Shown: positions 33,726-43,106, numbered from the stretch's first letter. The stretch: 64,000 nucleotides of DNA from UBA5734 sp964528645 (GCA_964528645.1 CAZGSR010000008.1:12357-76356); one strand, 5' to 3'. Notes: generated from the sequence alone by a model not told the origin. Numbers and translations: made by a program.

Positions 33726-35000
33726 ATGATTTTAGCCCTCATTCTTTTTGTCCTGACCTATGTCCTGATGATTTCCCTGCCCAAATACCGGGCCTATGTC
33801 GCCTTTGCTGCGGCCGTGGTTTTCGTGGTGCTTGGCATTCTGCCGATTGGCCAGGTGTTTTCCGCGATCGACTGGAATGTCCTGATGATGATCGCCGGTA
33901 CGATGGGGATCGTCAACATTTTCATTGAATCCCGCATGCCCTCGCGTCTGGCTGACCTGATCATCCGGGCTGTACCCAACATCAAATGGACAATCATCGC
34001 CCTATCGGTTTTTGCTGCGGTCATCTCAGCCTTTGTCGATAATGTGGCGACCGTCCTGATGGTGGCACCGGTCGCTGTGACCATCGCTAAAAAGTTGAAA
34101 ATCTCCCCTGTTCCCAGCGTTATCGCCATCGCGATTGCTTCTAATCTGGAGGGCGCTGCCACCCTGGTCGGTGACACGACTTCGATCCTTTTAGGCGGCT
34201 ACGCCAACATGGATTTCCTGGATTTCTTCTGGATGGATGGCCGGCCTGGCCTGTTCTGGATCGTCCAGATCGGCCTGGTCGCAGCGACCGCCACCCTGCT
34301 GGTTGTTTTCCGGCAGTATCGCCAGACCATCGAATCGGGCGAACTGACGGTGGTTGAAGACTATGTGCCCACCTACCTGCTGCTAGGTACGGTCGTGCTC
34401 TTGATCTTGGCGTCATTCATCCCGGAAAAGCCGGCTATTACCAACGGCCTGATCTGCATGACTCTGCTGCTGGTTGGCCTGGTCTATGAAGTTGTGCGCC
34501 ACAAGAAGCTCGCTTATCTGCAGCGCGCCCTGATGGAGATGGACTTCTTCACCATCCTCTTGCTGGCTTCCCTTTTCGTTGTCATCGCCGGGATCCAGGA
34601 AGCCGGGGTCATCGATGAGATCGCCAGGCTCTTCGTCAATCTGGGCGGCAACTCCGTTTTTATCATGTATTCGTTGCTCCTGTGGGCGTCCGTCCTATTC
34701 TCTGCGTTTATTGACAACATCCCCTACGTGGCCACCATGCTGCCCGTTGTGACCGGCATCGCGGCGGCCATGAACGTCGATCCGGCGGTGCTCTACTTCG
34801 GCCTTCTGTCCGGAGCAACTCTGGGCGGTAACCTGACGCCGATTGGTGCCTCGGCCAACATCATGGGCATCGGCATTTTGCGCAGAAACGGCCACGAGGT
34901 TAAAAATTCAGAATTCATGCGCATCAGCATTCCCTACACCGTTGCAGCCATCACAACAGCGTATCTGGTGCTTTGGCTGATCTGGGGCATCAAGGCCTGA
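33726..35000 (+). CDS. SLC13/ArsB-type anion permease
   Basis: A 424-residue permease of the ion-transporter superfamily (SLC13, ArsB, NhaD relatives) with about 11 hydrophobic segments. Two inverted half motifs are visible: SAFVDNVATVLMVAPVAV and SAFIDNIPYVATMLPVV, each an 'F.DN..' helix hairpin, and GATLGGNLTPIGASANIMG near the end. The substrate could be a dicarboxylate, sulfate or sodium/proton. The ATG at 33726 has GGTGG upstream and starts 17 bp after putP, so co-transcription is expected. Confidence 0.85.
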   Translation: MILALILFVLTYVLMISLPKYRAYVAFAAAVVFVVLGILPIGQVFSAIDWNVLMMIAGTMGIVNIFIESRMPSRLADLIIRAVPNIKWTIIALSVFAAVISAFVDNVATVLMVAPVAVTIAKKLKISPVPSVIAIAIASNLEGAATLVGDTTSILLGGYANMDFLDFFWMDGRPGLFWIVQIGLVAATATLLVVFRQYRQTIESGELTVVEDYVPTYLLLGTVVLLILASFIPEKPAITNGLICMTLLLVGLVYEVVRHKKLAYLQRALMEMDFFTILLLASLFVVIAGIQEAGVIDEIARLFVNLGGNSVFIMYSLLLWASVLFSAFIDNIPYVATMLPVVTGIAAAMNVDPAVLYFGLLSGATLGGNLTPIGASANIMGIGILRRNGHEVKNSEFMRISIPYTVAAITTAYLVLWLIWGIKA

Positions 35001-35049
35001 CAGACAAATTGGGGCGGCGGTTTGCACCGCCGGAAATGGAGGTCTTGCA

Positions 35050-35661
35050 ATGGATAAGAGAACCATTATCTGCATCAGCCGGGAATATGGCAGCGGCGGA
35101 TCGGAAGTAGCAGCCAAGCTGGCGGAGAAGCTTGGTATTCCTTGCTATGACAAGGAGCTTGTGCAACAGACAGCCGTTGATCTCGGTCTATCTGATGAAC
35201 TGATCAAAAGCATCGATGAAAAGCCAGTCAGCTGGGCCTCCATGGGGTTCCCCCATGGCATCCGCAATCCCTATCGCACCGAGTATGAGACTTTGTTTTA
35301 CACTCTGAATGACCGGGTCTTCACCATCCAGGCCCAGACGATCCGCAAGATTGCCGAAAGAGGCTCTTGCGTCATTGTCGGACGTGCGGCTGACGACATC
35401 CTCAAGGATGATCCCGACCTGATCTCAGTCTTTGTCCACGCCCACCAGGATTTTAAAGTACAGCGCACCTCAGCCCTCGAAAATACATCAGAAAAAGAAG
35501 CTGCCGATCGGATGCGCAAAATGGACCGCGATCGCGCCAAATACTACAACTACTACGCCCAGAAGCATTGGGGCCAGTGCACCACCTACGACCTGTCGAT
35601 CTCATCCTCCAAATTTGGCATCGAAGGTGCCGTAGAAATCATCTTGGAAGCCATCCGATAA
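35050..35661 (+). CDS. Cytidylate kinase-like family protein
   Basis: A 203-residue P-loop protein of the cytidylate kinase-like family: IICISREYGSGGSEVAAKLAEKLG (loop GSGGSEV), RGSCVIVGRAADDIL, and RMRKMDRDRAKYYNYY. Such proteins are distinct from Cmk and have no assigned substrate. GGAGG lies upstream of the ATG, and it follows the permease by 49 bp. A terminator ends the putP operon after it. The coupling of a kinase-like protein to transporters suggests a regulatory role, but this is inference only. Confidence 0.85.
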   Translation: MDKRTIICISREYGSGGSEVAAKLAEKLGIPCYDKELVQQTAVDLGLSDELIKSIDEKPVSWASMGFPHGIRNPYRTEYETLFYTLNDRVFTIQAQTIRKIAERGSCVIVGRAADDILKDDPDLISVFVHAHQDFKVQRTSALENTSEKEAADRMRKMDRDRAKYYNYYAQKHWGQCTTYDLSISSSKFGIEGAVEIILEAIR

Positions 35662-35716
35662 TAATTTTGCCTAAAAAGGGACGGCGTCCCAAATCAGGCA
35701 CCTGAACCGGGAGAGG

Positions 35717-35756
35717 CTGCCCTGAGCTGCTTTTGAGCTGATCGGGGCAGTTTTTT
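35717..35756 (+). terminator. Terminator of the putP operon
   Basis: CTGCCC (35717-35722) pairs with GGGCAG (35745-35750), with inner AGCT/AGCT pairing, then six T (35751-35756). Confidence 0.8.
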
Positions 35757-35787
35757 CAATGGACTGGTAAATTTTTTATCTGAGCTG

Positions 35788-35846
35788 GCATAAATTGCTC
35801 GGTTGGCGCAAGGCAGTGTTTTTAAACGTTTTCGAGCAATTTATGC
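35788..35846 (+). promoter_or_regulatory. 14-bp inverted repeat enclosing a cre-like core before the sugar symporter
   Basis: GCATAAATTGCTCG (35788-35801) and its exact reverse complement CGAGCAATTTATGC (35833-35846) flank a 31-bp loop. The loop ends in TTTAAACGTTTTC (35821-35833), which shares TAAACGTTTTCG with the adhE cre-like site. It lies 80 bp before the symporter start, upstream of a possible -35 TTGTCA (35854-35859). It could be a dimeric repressor operator combined with catabolite control. Confidence 0.6.
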
Positions 35847-35926
35847 AAGCCCCTTGTCAATTTCAACATTTTTTTGTGCAGACCTCCATGGCACGATGGT
35901 GATAACAAACGAAGGAGGTTTCCCCA

Positions 35927-37395
35927 ATGAGTACTACCAGTGCAATGACAGCCGGCAAATCTGTCGCAATTGAGTACAACCGGGCCAAGATCTGGCAAAT
36001 CGCCCTGTTCGTCATGAACAACACTGCCACCAACACAGCCATGCTGCTCCTTGGCTATTATGCTTTCTACACCCAGAACGTCCTCGGCCTCGCCGCTGTT
36101 GTTTCGGCCTGATCGCCACCCTGATGCGCGTCTGGGACGGCATCACCGACCCGATCATCGGCTATCTGCTCGACAAGACCAACGGCCGCTTCGGCAAGTT
36201 CCGCCCCTTCATGCTCATCGGCAACATCATCATCATCACCACCATGGTTGCCATCTTCCACATCCCCGGCGAATGGGCCACCCTCACCAAATACCTCGCC
36301 ACCACAGTCCTCTACGTCGTCCACATCATCGGCTACACCTTCCAGACTGCCTGCACCAAAGGCGCCCAGGCTGCCCTGACCAATGACCCCACCCAGCGCC
36401 CGATCTTCACCTGGTTTGACGCCATCTTCAACCTGATCCTGTTCAATGGCGCAACCTTCCTGATCACCAAGGTCATGGCTCCTTCCTATGCCCAGAATAT
36501 GATCGATCCCCAGCTCTTCAAGGATATCTCCTACATCTTCGCCGCCCTCTCCTTCGTCCTGACCATCCTGGCCATCATTGGCATCTGGCAGAAAGACCGC
36601 ACCGAATACTTTGGTCTCGGTGAGAGCACCGTCAAGATCAAATTCAGCGACTATAGCGAAGTCATCAAGAACAACCGTCCCCTGCAGATGCTGATCGTTG
36701 CTGCTTCCACTGACAAGCTGGCCAACGTTGCTGTCCGCGGCGGCCTGATCTACTTCTTCTCCAACCTGATTCTCGATGCTTCCGTCTACGGCACTTACTC
36801 CCTTTACGCCATGGTCCCCAGCTTCCTGATCACCACCGTGGGTGTCGCCTGGTCCCGTAAAGTCGGCATCAAAAAGGCTTTCGTCCTCACCACCTGGCTC
36901 TCCACCCTCATGCTGGTAGGTTTGATCGTCTTCACCCCAGCTGTCATCGGCCAAGGTGTCACCGGCGCCGTCATCGCCGTCCTTTCCCTCTTTGCTGTCC
37001 AGCAAGGCATGGGCGCAATCGCTGGCAACATCGTCATCCCGATGATCGCCGACTGCTCCGACTACGAAACCTACCGCACCGGCCGCTTCATCCCCGGCAT
37101 GATGGGCACCCTCTTCTCCTTCGTTGACAAGCTCATCTCCTCCGCTTCGACCTTCATCATCGGTGCCGCGATCGCTTGGGCCGGGTTCGGCAACGTCAAG
37201 ATCGAGCCAAACAAAGCCACCAACTCCAAGTTCGAAATGGCCATTCTCTTCGTCATCTTCGGCCTGCCTTTGATCGGCCACATCGCCTCGATCATTGCGA
37301 TGAAGTTCTATGAGCTGACAGCTGAGCGCATGCACGAGATCCAGCATGAGATTCACCTGCGCAAGGTCGGCAAAGCTGGCAAAGTTGAAGCCTGA
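35927..37395 (+). pseudogene. GPH-family sugar:cation symporter broken by a -1 frameshift
   Basis: A glycoside-pentoside-hexuronide symporter in two frames. The first part (35927-36112) covers the start and helix 1 (YNRAKIWQIALFVMN...YAFYTQNVLGLAAVV) and runs into a stop. The second (from about 36107) resumes at LIATLMRVWDGITDPIIGYLLDK, the diagnostic GPH loop. One missing G in TCGGCC at 36104-36109 explains the break; restoring it gives a ~489-residue protein of family length. GAAGGAGG precedes the ATG, and codon use is strongly biased to C-ending codons, as in a highly expressed gene, so the lesion is recent or a sequencing error. Placed before the uronate genes, hexuronides or pentosides are likely substrates. 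Confidence 0.88.
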
Positions 37396-37439
37396 AGCCA
37401 AGTCATGATCCAACCTGTTTCCGGCATGCCCCTCTGATA

Positions 37440-37477
37440 GACACTGGCCTGGCTTCACCATAAACCAGGCCAGTGTC
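37440..37477 (+). terminator. Hairpin/terminator after the symporter
   Basis: GACACTGGCCTGG (37440-37452) pairs perfectly with CCAGGCCAGTGTC (37465-37477), 13 bp, followed only by ATTTGTTGT. It may stabilise the 3' end or terminate weakly, letting some transcription reach the HAD gene. Confidence 0.65.
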
Positions 37478-37526
37478 ATTTGTTGTCAGCAAGATCGACA
37501 TCCAGCCTTCAAGGAGATACACCGCT

Positions 37527-38417
37527 ATGAATCCTTTTGGAAAACCCCTGAGTCAACTCGAAAAGCAACACGACCATCTCGTTTGTATCGACAGCGATGG
37601 CACTGTCTTCGATGTCATGGAGATCAAGCACAAGGAATGCTTCTGCCCAGCCTTCATCAACAATTTCGGCCTGCAGGCTGTCGCCAAATATGCCCGCGAG
37701 TGCTGGGATTTCGTCAACCTGTATTCCGTTGACCGCGGCTGTAATCGTTTCATCGGGCCCTTGAAAGCCATTGCGCTGCTGGCAGAGCGTCCCGAAGTCA
37801 AAAAGCGCGGCTTTGCCATTCCGGATCTGTCCAGTCTCGAGCAATGGGTCAACACAGAAACCCGCCTGGGCAACCCGGCCCTGAAAGACGCCATCGCCAA
37901 AACCCAGGACCCTTTACTGGAAAAAGCGCTGGCTTATTCACTCGATGTCAATGAGGCCGTTGACAAAATCGTCCATGGCATCCCGCCCTTCCCCGGTGTC
38001 CGGGAATCCCTGGCCCAAAGTGCTGCCCAGGCAGATGTCGTGGTCATCTCGGCAGCTGCCCAGGAAACCATCACCCGGGAATGGACCGAACACGGTCTGT
38101 TCGATCATCTCAGTGCGCTGGCAGGTCAGGAAGTCGGTAACAAGACCGCCCAGATCCGCCAGGCAATCGAAGGACGCTATGAGACGGACAAAGTCCTCAT
38201 GATCGGGGACGCCCTGGGAGACCTGGAGTCGGCCAAAGCCAACGGCGTCCTGTTCTTCCCGATCCTGCCTGGCAAAGAAGACGAGTCCTGGCAGCTGTTC
38301 CATGACGAAGCTTTTACCAAATTCCTCGCTGGATCCTACGCTGGCCCTTATGAAGCCAGCCTGATCGAGACGTTCAAGGAATGCCTTCCTTCTACACCGA
38401 CCTGGAAACACGATTAA
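37527..38417 (+). CDS. HAD-family hydrolase, copy 1 of a paralogous pair
   Basis: A 296-residue HAD-superfamily hydrolase. Motif I is DSDGTVFD (nucleophile and acid Asp), motif II serine/threonine lies in VVVISAA, and motif IV is MIGDALGDLESAK. A large cap region contains the unusual ARECWDFVNLYSVDRGCNRF. It is a clear paralog of the product at 52141-53028. The substrate is unknown; a sugar-acid phosphate is plausible because both copies lie within sugar-acid gene clusters. ATG 37527 follows AAGGAGAT; the longer frame to 37473 lies in the upstream hairpin. Confidence 0.85.
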   Translation: MNPFGKPLSQLEKQHDHLVCIDSDGTVFDVMEIKHKECFCPAFINNFGLQAVAKYARECWDFVNLYSVDRGCNRFIGPLKAIALLAERPEVKKRGFAIPDLSSLEQWVNTETRLGNPALKDAIAKTQDPLLEKALAYSLDVNEAVDKIVHGIPPFPGVRESLAQSAAQADVVVISAAAQETITREWTEHGLFDHLSALAGQEVGNKTAQIRQAIEGRYETDKVLMIGDALGDLESAKANGVLFFPILPGKEDESWQLFHDEAFTKFLAGSYAGPYEASLIETFKECLPSTPTWKHD

Positions 38418-38440
38418 AGGTGAACTGAAACGAGTGCAAG

Positions 38441-38478
38441 AACAGGTCAGGAAGCGCACTGTCCTGGCCTGTTTTTTT
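38441..38478 (+). terminator. Terminator after HAD copy 1
   Basis: AACAGGTCAGGA (38441-38452) pairs at all 12 positions (one G-T) with TCCTGGCCTGTT (38462-38473), followed by a T run to 38478. Confidence 0.9.
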
Positions 38479-38496
38479 GCATGTTCCTACCCATGA

Positions 38497-38527
38497 AAAA
38501 GCCCGGGGGATGCAAACCCGGGCTTTT
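38497..38527 (-). terminator. Terminator of the uxuB-uxuA-eda-kdgK operon
   Basis: AAAAGCCCGGG (38497-38507) pairs perfectly with CCCGGGCTTTT (38517-38527). On the minus strand the stem runs into a T tract, 53 bp after kdgK. It may act in both directions. Confidence 0.88.
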
Positions 38528-38579
38528 CAAAGGGGAGGTATGGAGGATGGTCTTTGATGGAGGCTGGAATTGCAGGAAA

Positions 38580-39605
38580 TCAGCGCTGGACGCGACCGGA
38601 AGCATCGCCCTGGGCGAGTTTTGTCACTTCATCGACGCTGACCAGATTGAAGTCTCCCTCGATGGAGTGTTTGAGACAGGACGCTGCGACGGCATATTCA
38701 ATGCTGTCCTGGGAACTGTAATCGTTCAGCAGCGCATAGATCAGGCCGCCACCGAAACTGTCACCACCGCCGACACGGTCGACGATGTGAACCAGGTAAT
38801 TCTTGGAGAAACAATAATCCTTGCCGTCATAGAGCAGGGCTGCCCAGTTATTGTCATTGGCTGAGATCGATCCACGCAGGGTAATGGCTACCTTTTTGAA
38901 GCCAAAGGTTTCAGCCAGCTGGCGGGCGACATCGCGGTAGCCCTCATGACTGAGGTGTCCACCCGTGATATCGGTGGCTGCGGCCCGGATGCCAAAGACA
39001 TCGGCGGAGTCTTCTTCATTGGCAATGCAGACATCGATGTAAGGGGCAAGGCCCGTCATGACCTCGCGGGCCTGCTCTTTGCTCCACAAATTCTTGCGGT
39101 AGTTGAGGTCACAGGAGACCGTGACACCGAGTCGGCGGGCAGCCTGGACGGCGGCCAGGGTCAGGGCAGCTGCTTTCTCGCCCAGCGCGGGGGTGATGCC
39201 GGTGAAATGGAACCAGTCCGCTCCAGTCAGGATGGCATCCCAGTCGAATTCGGCCACTTCGGCTTCAGCGATGGCAGAATGGGCGCGATCATAGATGACT
39301 TTGGATGGACGCTGGGAAGCTCCTTTTTCCAGGAAATAGATGCCAACCCGGTTGCCGCCGCGGACGATGTGCCGGGTCCCGACGCCATAGCGGCGCAACG
39401 AATTGACGGCTGCCTGGCCGATTTCATGCTTGGGCAGTTTGCTGACGAAATCCGCTTCCAGACCAAAATTGGCCAGGGAGACAGCGACATTGGCTTCACC
39501 GCCGCCAAAGGTCGCACCAAAGGTGCTGGCCTGGGCAAACCGTTCGTAGCCAGGGGGCGCCAGACGGAGCATCAATTCACCGAAAGTGACGACACGCTTG
39601 CTCAT
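38580..39605 (-). CDS. kdgK: 2-keto-3-deoxygluconate kinase
   Basis: A 341-residue PfkB-family sugar kinase. VTFGELMLRLAPPG at the start, GGGEANVAVSLANFG (substrate lid region), the anion-hole motif GGGDSFGGGLIYAL with catalytic Asp, and CDLNYRKNLW are typical of KDG kinases. It phosphorylates 2-keto-3-deoxygluconate to KDPG in the cytosol. The start overlaps the eda stop by 4 bp. It is the last gene of the uronate operon and is followed by a strong terminator. Confidence 0.93.
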   Translation of the reverse strand: MSKRVVTFGELMLRLAPPGYERFAQASTFGATFGGGEANVAVSLANFGLEADFVSKLPKHEIGQAAVNSLRRYGVGTRHIVRGGNRVGIYFLEKGASQRPSKVIYDRAHSAIAEAEVAEFDWDAILTGADWFHFTGITPALGEKAAALTLAAVQAARRLGVTVSCDLNYRKNLWSKEQAREVMTGLAPYIDVCIANEEDSADVFGIRAAATDITGGHLSHEGYRDVARQLAETFGFKKVAITLRGSISANDNNWAALLYDGKDYCFSKNYLVHIVDRVGGGDSFGGGLIYALLNDYSSQDSIEYAVAASCLKHSIEGDFNLVSVDEVTKLAQGDASGRVQR

Positions 39606-40252
39606 TTGCTTTCACCTCTTGCCTGCTGGATGATGGCCACAGATTGGCGGCACAGGTCGCTGATCTTGTCCCATTGCTGGTTGTTGATCAATTCGTCGGT
39701 GACCATGTACGAGCCACCACAGGCGACGATGCAGGACTGGCTTAAATAGCTGGCCAGGTTTTGCAGGTTGATACCGCCGGTGGGCATGAATTTGACCATG
39801 TTGAAGGGAGCGCTCATGGCCTTGATCCGGGCCAGGCCCCCGGCTTGTTCGGCTGGGAAGAACTTGACCGTCGAAAGGCCCAGGCTGAGGGCCTCTTCGA
39901 TTTCGGTCGGTGTGATGCAGCCTGGGAAAATCGGCAGGCCCAGCTTCTGGCAGGCGGCAACGGTTTTGGGGTTCAGGCCGGGCGACACGATGAACTGGGC
40001 GCCGGCAGCATGGGCTTTTTCCACTTGCTCGATCGTAAGGACGGTGCCAGCTCCGACCAGCATGTCCGGGAATTGCTCGCGCATGATCCGGATCGCACGA
40101 TCCGCGCCTTCGGCCCGGAAGGTGATTTCGGCAGCAGGTACTCCGCCGGCCACCAGGGCCTGGGCCAGGGGTGCTGCGTCGGTATCCGGACGGTCCAGCT
40201 TGATCACGGGCAGAATGCCGATGGATGCAACTTTTTGTGTAATGGGGTCCAT
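39602..40252 (-). CDS. eda: KDPG/KHG aldolase
   Basis: A 216-residue class I aldolase that splits 2-keto-3-deoxy-6-phosphogluconate to pyruvate and glyceraldehyde 3-phosphate. Family motifs: PAAEITFRAEGA (general acid Glu), GAGTVLTIEQVEKAHAAGAQFIVSPG, the PGCITPTEIEEAL segment and the Schiff-base lysine in STVKFFPAEQAGG. Length is standard. It lies 32 bp after uxuA and overlaps kdgK by 4 bp, so the last steps of the uronate route are made together. Confidence 0.95.
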   Translation of the reverse strand: MDPITQKVASIGILPVIKLDRPDTDAAPLAQALVAGGVPAAEITFRAEGADRAIRIMREQFPDMLVGAGTVLTIEQVEKAHAAGAQFIVSPGLNPKTVAACQKLGLPIFPGCITPTEIEEALSLGLSTVKFFPAEQAGGLARIKAMSAPFNMVKFMPTGGINLQNLASYLSQSCIVACGGSYMVTDELINNQQWDKISDLCRQSVAIIQQARGESK

Positions 40253-40284
40253 TTTTCTATCTCCTTGTGATCTCTTTCATGAAA

Positions 40285-41325
40285 TCAGGCTTTGGACAGG
40301 GTTTCCCAGATGCCGGTCAGGTACGATGCGCCGAGGGCACGGTCATACAGGCCATAGCCTGGCTTGCCGGTTTCGCCCCAGATCATGCGGCCATGGTCCG
40401 GACGGATGTAACCATCAAAACCGTTCTTGTAAAGGGCCTTCACAATGGCAACCATGTCGAGCGAACCATAGGAGGACAGATGGGCGGATTCTTCAAAACT
40501 GCCATCGTCCAGTAATTTGACGTTGCGGATGTGCATGAAATGGATGCGGCCCATGGCAGCATATTTGTCGACCAGATACGGGATGTCGTTGAAACTGCCG
40601 CTACCCAGGGAGCCGGTACATAAGGTCAGGCCATTGTAAGGGCTGTCCACAATCTTGAGGAAACGATCGAGGCTTTTTTCGCAATTGATGATGCGCGGCA
40701 GGCCGAAAATCGAAAATGGCGGATCATCGGGGTGGATGGCCATCTTGACACCGGCTTCTTCGGCCACAGGGATGATGGCCTTGAGGAAGTAGGCCAGGTT
40801 TTCCCAGAGCTTTTCCTCATCAACCTCTTTGTAAAGGTCAAAGAGGCGCTGGAGATCTTCTTTTGCGTAGGAACTATCCCAGCCGGGAAGAGAAAGCTCA
40901 CCGGTGAGCGGATCCATTTTCTTTAAATCCTCGACATAGTAGACGAGCGCGGTGGAACCATCGGGCAGCTCTTTTTCGAGCTGGGTGCGGGTCCAGTCAA
41001 AAACAGGCATGAAATTATAGCAGATGACCTTGACCCCCGCCTGGCTGAGACGGCGGATGTTTTCGCAATAATTGGCAATGTACTGGTCACGGGTGGGCAG
41101 GCCCAGCTTGATGTCCTCGTGGACCGGAACACTTTCAATTACGTCGAAATGCAGACCATTGGCCTCAATATCCTGCTTCAGGGCAGCGATGCTTTCATGG
41201 CTCCAGACCTCGCCAACAGGCACATCGTAGACAGCAGTGACGATCGAGTGCATGGATGGAATCTGGCGGATGTAGGCAAGGGAGACCGGGTCCTGCGGAC
41301 CATACCAGCGAAAAGACAGTTTCAA
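40285..41325 (-). CDS. uxuA: D-mannonate dehydratase
   Basis: A 346-residue TIM-barrel enzyme that dehydrates D-mannonate to 2-keto-3-deoxygluconate. Signatures include FRWYGPQDPVSL at the start, GEVWSHESI, YCENIRRLSQAGVKVICYNFMPVFDWTRT, MAIHPDDPPFSIFGLPRI and the C-terminal DHGRMIWGE. I place the start at TTG 41325 because the protein homology begins there (LKLSFRWYG) and AGTGAGG lies upstream. The next in-frame ATG upstream, at 41424, would add 33 unrelated residues. Second gene of the operon. Confidence 0.94.
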   Translation of the reverse strand: MKLSFRWYGPQDPVSLAYIRQIPSMHSIVTAVYDVPVGEVWSHESIAALKQDIEANGLHFDVIESVPVHEDIKLGLPTRDQYIANYCENIRRLSQAGVKVICYNFMPVFDWTRTQLEKELPDGSTALVYYVEDLKKMDPLTGELSLPGWDSSYAKEDLQRLFDLYKEVDEEKLWENLAYFLKAIIPVAEEAGVKMAIHPDDPPFSIFGLPRIINCEKSLDRFLKIVDSPYNGLTLCTGSLGSGSFNDIPYLVDKYAAMGRIHFMHIRNVKLLDDGSFEESAHLSSYGSLDMVAIVKALYKNGFDGYIRPDHGRMIWGETGKPGYGLYDRALGASYLTGIWETLSKA

Positions 41326-41429
41326 GGGGCTATACCTCACTTTTATTTGATTTTTGATCCGGGAAGGGGGCTCCTGCAAGCGATTATCGGCCTGCAGGGG
41401 GCCCTCTTCACGGTCGATCGACAATTTGA

Positions 41430-43031
41430 TTATAAATATTTCACCAGAGTGGCGCGAATGGCACCGGGGCCGGCGACCAGTTCGTTGAAGTAGCGGATGA
41501 CCAGCGGGGCGATCCCCTGGGCGACCAGGTCTACACCAAAGATGCGGTCATTGGCCAGGATCGGCAGCAGGGTTTCTTCGAACGGGCCCTTGCTGCCGAG
41601 CTCGATGCCAGCCAGTTTGGCCTGGAGTTCTTCGAGCATCGGGTCGGGGGAGAGTTGCATGGCCTGGCCCTGGTCATCGACTCCAAGCAGGTAACGCAGC
41701 CAGCCAGCAAAGAACAGCGGGATGTACTTGAGATTCTTCTCCTCACCCTGGCCACGCTTGATGTAGGCCTTCAGGGTCTGGCCAAAGCGGACGGGAATCT
41801 TTTGGGAAGTGTCGGTGGCGATGCGCTGCGGAGCATCCGGCAAGTAGGGGTTCGGGAAGCGGACTTCGATGACCGTGCGGATGAAATCCATCGGCTTGAT
41901 GACACCAGGATCGACCACGACGGGCATGCTCTCGTCATAGCCGACTTTCTCGATGAAGGCCTTCAGCTGCGGGTCAGCAGCGATGTCGGCGATGGTCGGC
42001 AGGTTTAACAGGCAACCATAGATGGCCATGATGGTGTGCAGGGGATTGAGGCAGGTGGTGACTTTCATCGTCTCGATCTTGTCGACCGTCTCGCGGTCAG
42101 TGAACAGGACGCCGCCATTTTCCAGGGCCGGACGGCCATTGGGGAACCAGTCCTCGACGACCAGGTACTGGGTCGGTTCGGCGTTGACAAACGCTGCCGT
42201 GAAGGTGTTCTTGGCGGTGATGATCAGGTCCGTGTCTTCGAAGCCGTCTGCTTCAAGGGTCTTTTTGACGACGTCGGAGGGGCGGGGGGTGATTTTGTCG
42301 ATCATGCTCCAGTTGAAGGAGACTTTCTCCGGATTGTTCAGGTAGCCGGCAAAGCCCAGTTCCACCAGGCCGCGTTTCTGCCACTCGTTGACAAACGTCA
42401 TGACGGCATCGTAGAGCATGGTTCCGTTGTGAGAGCAGTTGTCCATGCTGACCAGGGCAACCGGCAGCTGTCCGGCCAGATAGCGCTGGTACATCAGGTA
42501 AGCCAGGAGGCTGACCAGGCTGGAAGCTTTCTTTTCAGGCAGGGCTTCGAAATCAGCAGCAATCCATTTGAGGTAAGTACCATCGGCACCTTTGACCGAG
42601 TAGCCTTTTTCGGTGATGGTGAAACTGACCATTTGCAGCGAAGAGGCCTGGAAAATCCGGATCATTTCAGCCATGTCCGTGCTCGGTTTGACGGTGCGAA
42701 CGACACTGGCGACGACTTCTTTTTCCAGGGAACCGTCGGAGTTGAGCGACACGGTCACGCTCAGGTTATCAAAAGGCGTGTAAGCTTTGTCGAGGATTTC
42801 CTCATCAAAGGCCTCGCCAACGATGATGCCGCGATCGCACAGGCCCTGGTTCAGCAGCTTCTGGTGCACGGTGGCAGGGAATGCGCGAAAGATGTTGCCC
42901 GCACCGAAGTGGAGCCACATCGGTGCGGCCACGGTCCGGGCGCGTACCGCTTCGATATCGAACTGGGGCAGCTGGTACCCTTTGGCCAGCCATTGTTCCT
43001 GGTTTTGCAATTCCTTGAGATTCAACTTCAT
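41430..43031 (-). CDS. uxuB: D-mannonate oxidoreductase (fructuronate reductase), mannitol dehydrogenase family
   Basis: A 533-residue NAD-dependent polyol/sugar-acid dehydrogenase. The N-terminal Rossmann region has MWLHFGAGNIFRAF and IIVGEAFDEEI. The C-terminal domain holds the conserved catalytic-type segment SMDNCSHNG and TTCLNPLHTIMAIYGCLL. It reduces D-fructuronate to D-mannonate. It is the first gene of uxuB-uxuA-eda-kdgK and lies behind the paired operator at 43144-43170. AGGTAAGAGC precedes the ATG. Tagaturonate reductases are close relatives, but with uxuA and uxaC nearby the fructuronate role is preferred. Confidence 0.9.
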   Translation of the reverse strand: MKLNLKELQNQEQWLAKGYQLPQFDIEAVRARTVAAPMWLHFGAGNIFRAFPATVHQKLLNQGLCDRGIIVGEAFDEEILDKAYTPFDNLSVTVSLNSDGSLEKEVVASVVRTVKPSTDMAEMIRIFQASSLQMVSFTITEKGYSVKGADGTYLKWIAADFEALPEKKASSLVSLLAYLMYQRYLAGQLPVALVSMDNCSHNGTMLYDAVMTFVNEWQKRGLVELGFAGYLNNPEKVSFNWSMIDKITPRPSDVVKKTLEADGFEDTDLIITAKNTFTAAFVNAEPTQYLVVEDWFPNGRPALENGGVLFTDRETVDKIETMKVTTCLNPLHTIMAIYGCLLNLPTIADIAADPQLKAFIEKVGYDESMPVVVDPGVIKPMDFIRTVIEVRFPNPYLPDAPQRIATDTSQKIPVRFGQTLKAYIKRGQGEEKNLKYIPLFFAGWLRYLLGVDDQGQAMQLSPDPMLEELQAKLAGIELGSKGPFEETLLPILANDRIFGVDLVAQGIAPLVIRYFNELVAGPGAIRATLVKYL

Positions 43032-43106
43032 GCTCTTACCTCATTTCATGGTTCATGATGGTTCCGGCACGCTTCCACTCTTCCGGACCAGATGCTCTTT
43101 TTCTCA

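Noticed and set aside
36067..37479. Minus-strand open frame (about 470 codons) opposite the GPH symporter
   Set aside because: It has the same shadow composition (GDDG, GGDEA repeats). The plus strand holds the real, if frameshifted, gene.
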